This document shows, piece after piece, positions 22,834 through 23,991 of a stretch of 23,991 nt of DNA. The translations under genes and the position numbers were made by a program. How positions within the stretch are numbered: the first letter of the stretch is position 1; every line of letters starts with the position of its first letter. Origin of the DNA: DATKZS01 sp035527835 [NCBI: bacterium] (GTDB lineage: Bacteria > RBG-13-61-14); assembly GCA_035527835.1 (NCBI GenBank), contig DATKZS010000174.1, forward strand, positions 1 to 23,991. Direction: 5' to 3'. The notes under the pieces were generated by a model. It had not been told where the DNA came from and made no database searches. It saw only the letters and a list, made by a program, of their open reading frames with translations.

Positions 22834-22866
22834 CAGCCCGCGGCCAATGCCGCCCACGCAATTCCG
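22834..22866. repeat. 33-bp direct repeat right of the AT-rich gene
   Basis: CAGCCCGCGGCCAATGCCGC followed by CCACGCAATTCCG; partner of 21222-21254 in the same orientation, 30 of 33 bases equal. Confidence 0.75.
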
Positions 22867-22912
22867 ATGGGCGGAACCGGGTGGGGCGCCCGGCCACCGG
22901 GACGCGCGTTGA

Positions 22913-23512
22913 TTAAAATTTATACCCCATCTTGAGCATAAGGCTCGCCGCGGTGAGGGTGCCGATGCCTTCAACTTTTGCGGTATCCTTAAATCCGCTG
23001 ATGCTCGTCGTTCCCTTGTCGAACGGCGCGATCTGGTAGCCGATTTCCGGCCCGAAGTAAAAATGCGGGCCCTGATATAAGGCCCCGACCGCCGCGCAGT
23101 AGCCCAGCGTCGGATCAACGTCCAATGTTACCTCGGTGACAAATAAATCAAGCGTAGCCGATGCTTTGTAATAACCCAGTCCGGCCTCGCCGTAAATCCC
23201 CCAATGGTCGGAGAGACTGTGAGTGTAGCGCCCGACCACGTCAATGGCATAGTAGTCCCACATAACCAGAATGGTCGTTGGGCTGATGCCGTAAAGGGCC
23301 TTCAGCCCGACCGCCCATTGCTCGTTGAAGTTGTAATAGCCGTCAACCTGGACGTTCGCCCCAAAGACGGGCTCGTAGTCGCCGCTGCTTTGCGGCAAGA
23401 TATCCACCGCCCCGATCGCGCCGCCCAGGCTGATCCTTCCCTTCGCCCACGCCGGCCCTGAAAGCGCCAGTGACAGAGCCATAACCATCAGCGCCAATCC
23501 TGTCCTTTTCAT
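22913..23512 (-). CDS. Outer-membrane beta-barrel protein
   Basis: 199 residues. A Sec signal peptide (KRTGLALMVMALSLALSGP) is cut after AWA, near residue 23. The mature part alternates strands typical of an eight-stranded barrel of the OmpA/OmpX-like OMP_b-brl group: VDGYYNFNEQWAVGLKALYG, VVGRYTHSLSDHWGIYGEAG, FYFGPEIGYQIAPF, and it ends in LMLKMGYKF with a C-terminal Phe, the signal for BAM-dependent assembly. The start has an excellent GGGAGGAGGGAAG ribosome site. It is GC-rich like the core genes and stands alone between repeats. The ligand or function cannot be told; structural porin-like or attachment roles are common in the family. Confidence 0.85.
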   Translation of the reverse strand: MKRTGLALMVMALSLALSGPAWAKGRISLGGAIGAVDILPQSSGDYEPVFGANVQVDGYYNFNEQWAVGLKALYGISPTTILVMWDYYAIDVVGRYTHSLSDHWGIYGEAGLGYYKASATLDLFVTEVTLDVDPTLGYCAAVGALYQGPHFYFGPEIGYQIAPFDKGTTSISGFKDTAKVEGIGTLTAASLMLKMGYKF

Positions 23513-23547
23513 TACTTCCCTCCTCCCTTGTCAATTCAATTCCGGGC

Positions 23548-23573
23548 AATTCTGGGGACACAATACATAACTC
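23548..23573. repeat. 26-bp repeat, inverted partner of 20426-20451
   Basis: Exact reverse complement of 20426-20451 (core GGGGACACAATACATAAC). It lies about 40 bp upstream of the barrel gene start. Confidence 0.75.
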
Positions 23574-23735
23574 GCTTCCTCTCGCCTTCCTGGAATTTGC
23601 CTCTGGTCTTAAAGCTCCATCATCAGCCTCCTGATCAGGACGGCCTCATTGTTTGCGAAGGCGGCGGGGGCGAGGGGGCCGCTCCAATGAGAGAAGCCTA
23701 GCATAATGCCGATATGGATGCAAGGGGGCGGGTGG

Positions 23736-23766
23736 CCCATGCGGTTTTCTCTGGAAACTGCATGGG
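23736..23766. repeat. Stem-loop repeat, copy 2
   Basis: CCCATGCGGTTT (23736-23747) and AAACTGCATGGG (23755-23766) pair at 11 of 12 positions around TCTCTGG. Related copy at 22763-22791. Confidence 0.7.
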
Positions 23767-23864
23767 TGGCGACGCCACGAGATGAGGGGATAGGGAGCAA
23801 AGGCAAAAGGAAAAAGGAAAAAAAAGGCGGATGAAATCAGGTGACACCACAGAATGGCACTAAC

Positions 23865-23991
23865 TTAAGCCTTCTTGTATCGATTCCGATGCATGATTTC
23901 CTTGAACTCTCCGCGTGGTTTATTCAAGAGCTGATAGTTTTTCGGCCGGCGTTTTCGCGCGCGCGGCTCAACTCTGCCGGGTCGGTCCGGG
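23865..23991 (-). CDS. Transposase C-terminus, likely REP-associated/IS200-like (partial)
   Basis: The last 41 codons of a minus-strand gene that enters from beyond the right edge; stop TAA at 23865-23867. The peptide PRARKRRPKNYQLLNKPRGE, then FKEIMHRNRYKKA, is strongly basic and resembles, from memory, the C-terminal tails of REP-associated tyrosine (Y1/RAYT) transposases or related elements with R-x-R-x-K-N-Y-x-L-L-x-K-P-R. The HUH and catalytic Tyr blocks would lie outside the window, so activity cannot be judged. Just downstream of the stop, TTAAGTTAGTGCCA matches the REP repeats at 22259, 22611 and 22719 in inverted orientation, which supports the link between enzyme and repeats. Confidence 0.6.
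   Translation of the reverse strand, partial: PDRPGRVEPRARKRRPKNYQLLNKPRGEFKEIMHRNRYKKA

Larger units (their letters stand above)
22219..22912. other. Repeat-filled region right of the AT-rich gene
   Basis: About 700 bp without a credible gene. It holds three REP copies (22259-22353, 22611-22714, 22719-22753), paired CCCACATAGC palindromes, a stem-loop at 22763-22791 and the 33-bp repeat partner. TAAATCGGGG is found three times between 22216 and 22297. Confidence 0.7.
23513..23864. other. Intergenic repeats between the barrel gene and the transposase remnant
   Basis: Contains the 26-bp inverted repeat (23548-23573) and the stem-loop at 23736-23766. A purine-rich run AAAGGAAAAAGGAAAAAAAA lies at about 23804-23825. 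No credible gene; the open frame at 23609-23806 crosses the hairpin. Confidence 0.6.

Noticed and set aside
22377-22916. Two small frames in the REP region
   Set aside because: Composed of repeat sequence; no ribosome site or family match.
23609-23806. 65-codon minus-strand frame
   Set aside because: Runs through a stem-loop repeat; the tail NNEAVLIRRLMMEL is not recognisable as a family.

Overview
The window looks like a GC-rich (most genes), Gram-negative, Deltaproteobacteria-like genome or a related candidate lineage. The reasons are a complete type IV pilus alignment/secretin set with a lipoprotein-type PilQ, several lipobox proteins, an outer-membrane beta-barrel, and heavy intergenic colonisation by palindromic repeats. 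The exact phylum cannot be read from this sequence alone.

Layout. 1-541: repeat-rich intergenic DNA with a DnaA-box-like pair at the very edge. 605-3647 (minus): an exported lipocalin-fold protein (CrtC/AttH type) and a GT-C membrane glycosyltransferase whose upstream DNA is a 249-bp MITE-like palindromic element. 4099-4287 (minus): a remnant of an SGNH hydrolase. 4554-6689 (plus): a GH57 4-alpha-glucanotransferase/amylase that carries an in-frame palindromic repeat, followed directly by a C-terminal ABC-ATPase remnant. 7040-7981: a lipoprotein with Ig-like domains. 8593-15623: a pilus operon in the order small XRE-type HTH protein, pilM, pilN, pilO, pilP, pilQ, lipoprotein, closed by a hairpin terminator near 15.83 kb. 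16034-19587: a TPR/low-complexity protein, a Roadblock/LC7 (MglB-like) protein, aroQ and a metal-dependent cyclase/kynurenine-formamidase-family hydrolase. 19675-23991: an accessory zone with a GxxExxY protein bracketed by tandem-9-mer hairpins, a 1.2-kb gene-free block of palindromes, a strikingly AT-rich single-pass membrane protein of unknown function, REP-like repeats, an outer-membrane beta-barrel, and at the right edge the C-terminus of a transposase that appears related to the REP-associated (IS200/RAYT) group.

How the genes work together. PilM (cytoplasmic actin-like ring) binds the INLLP tail of PilN; PilN and PilO form the inner-membrane alignment complex; lipoprotein PilP bridges to the PilQ secretin. 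The HTH protein lies just upstream behind three helically phased AT-rich 9-mers that could be its operator. The TPR and Roadblock proteins overlap by ATGA and probably act together, possibly in polarity or motility control, which is inference.

The strongest unusual signals are: (1) PilN carries about 100 extra periplasmic residues with 12 cysteines at roughly seven-residue spacing; (2) two differently composed hairpin repeat families, one around the GxxExxY gene and one beside the glycosyltransferase, are built from the same three-fold 9-bp unit; (3) REP copies match the DNA immediately downstream of the edge transposase stop codon; (4) repeats have supplied stop codons or internal residues to three genes.
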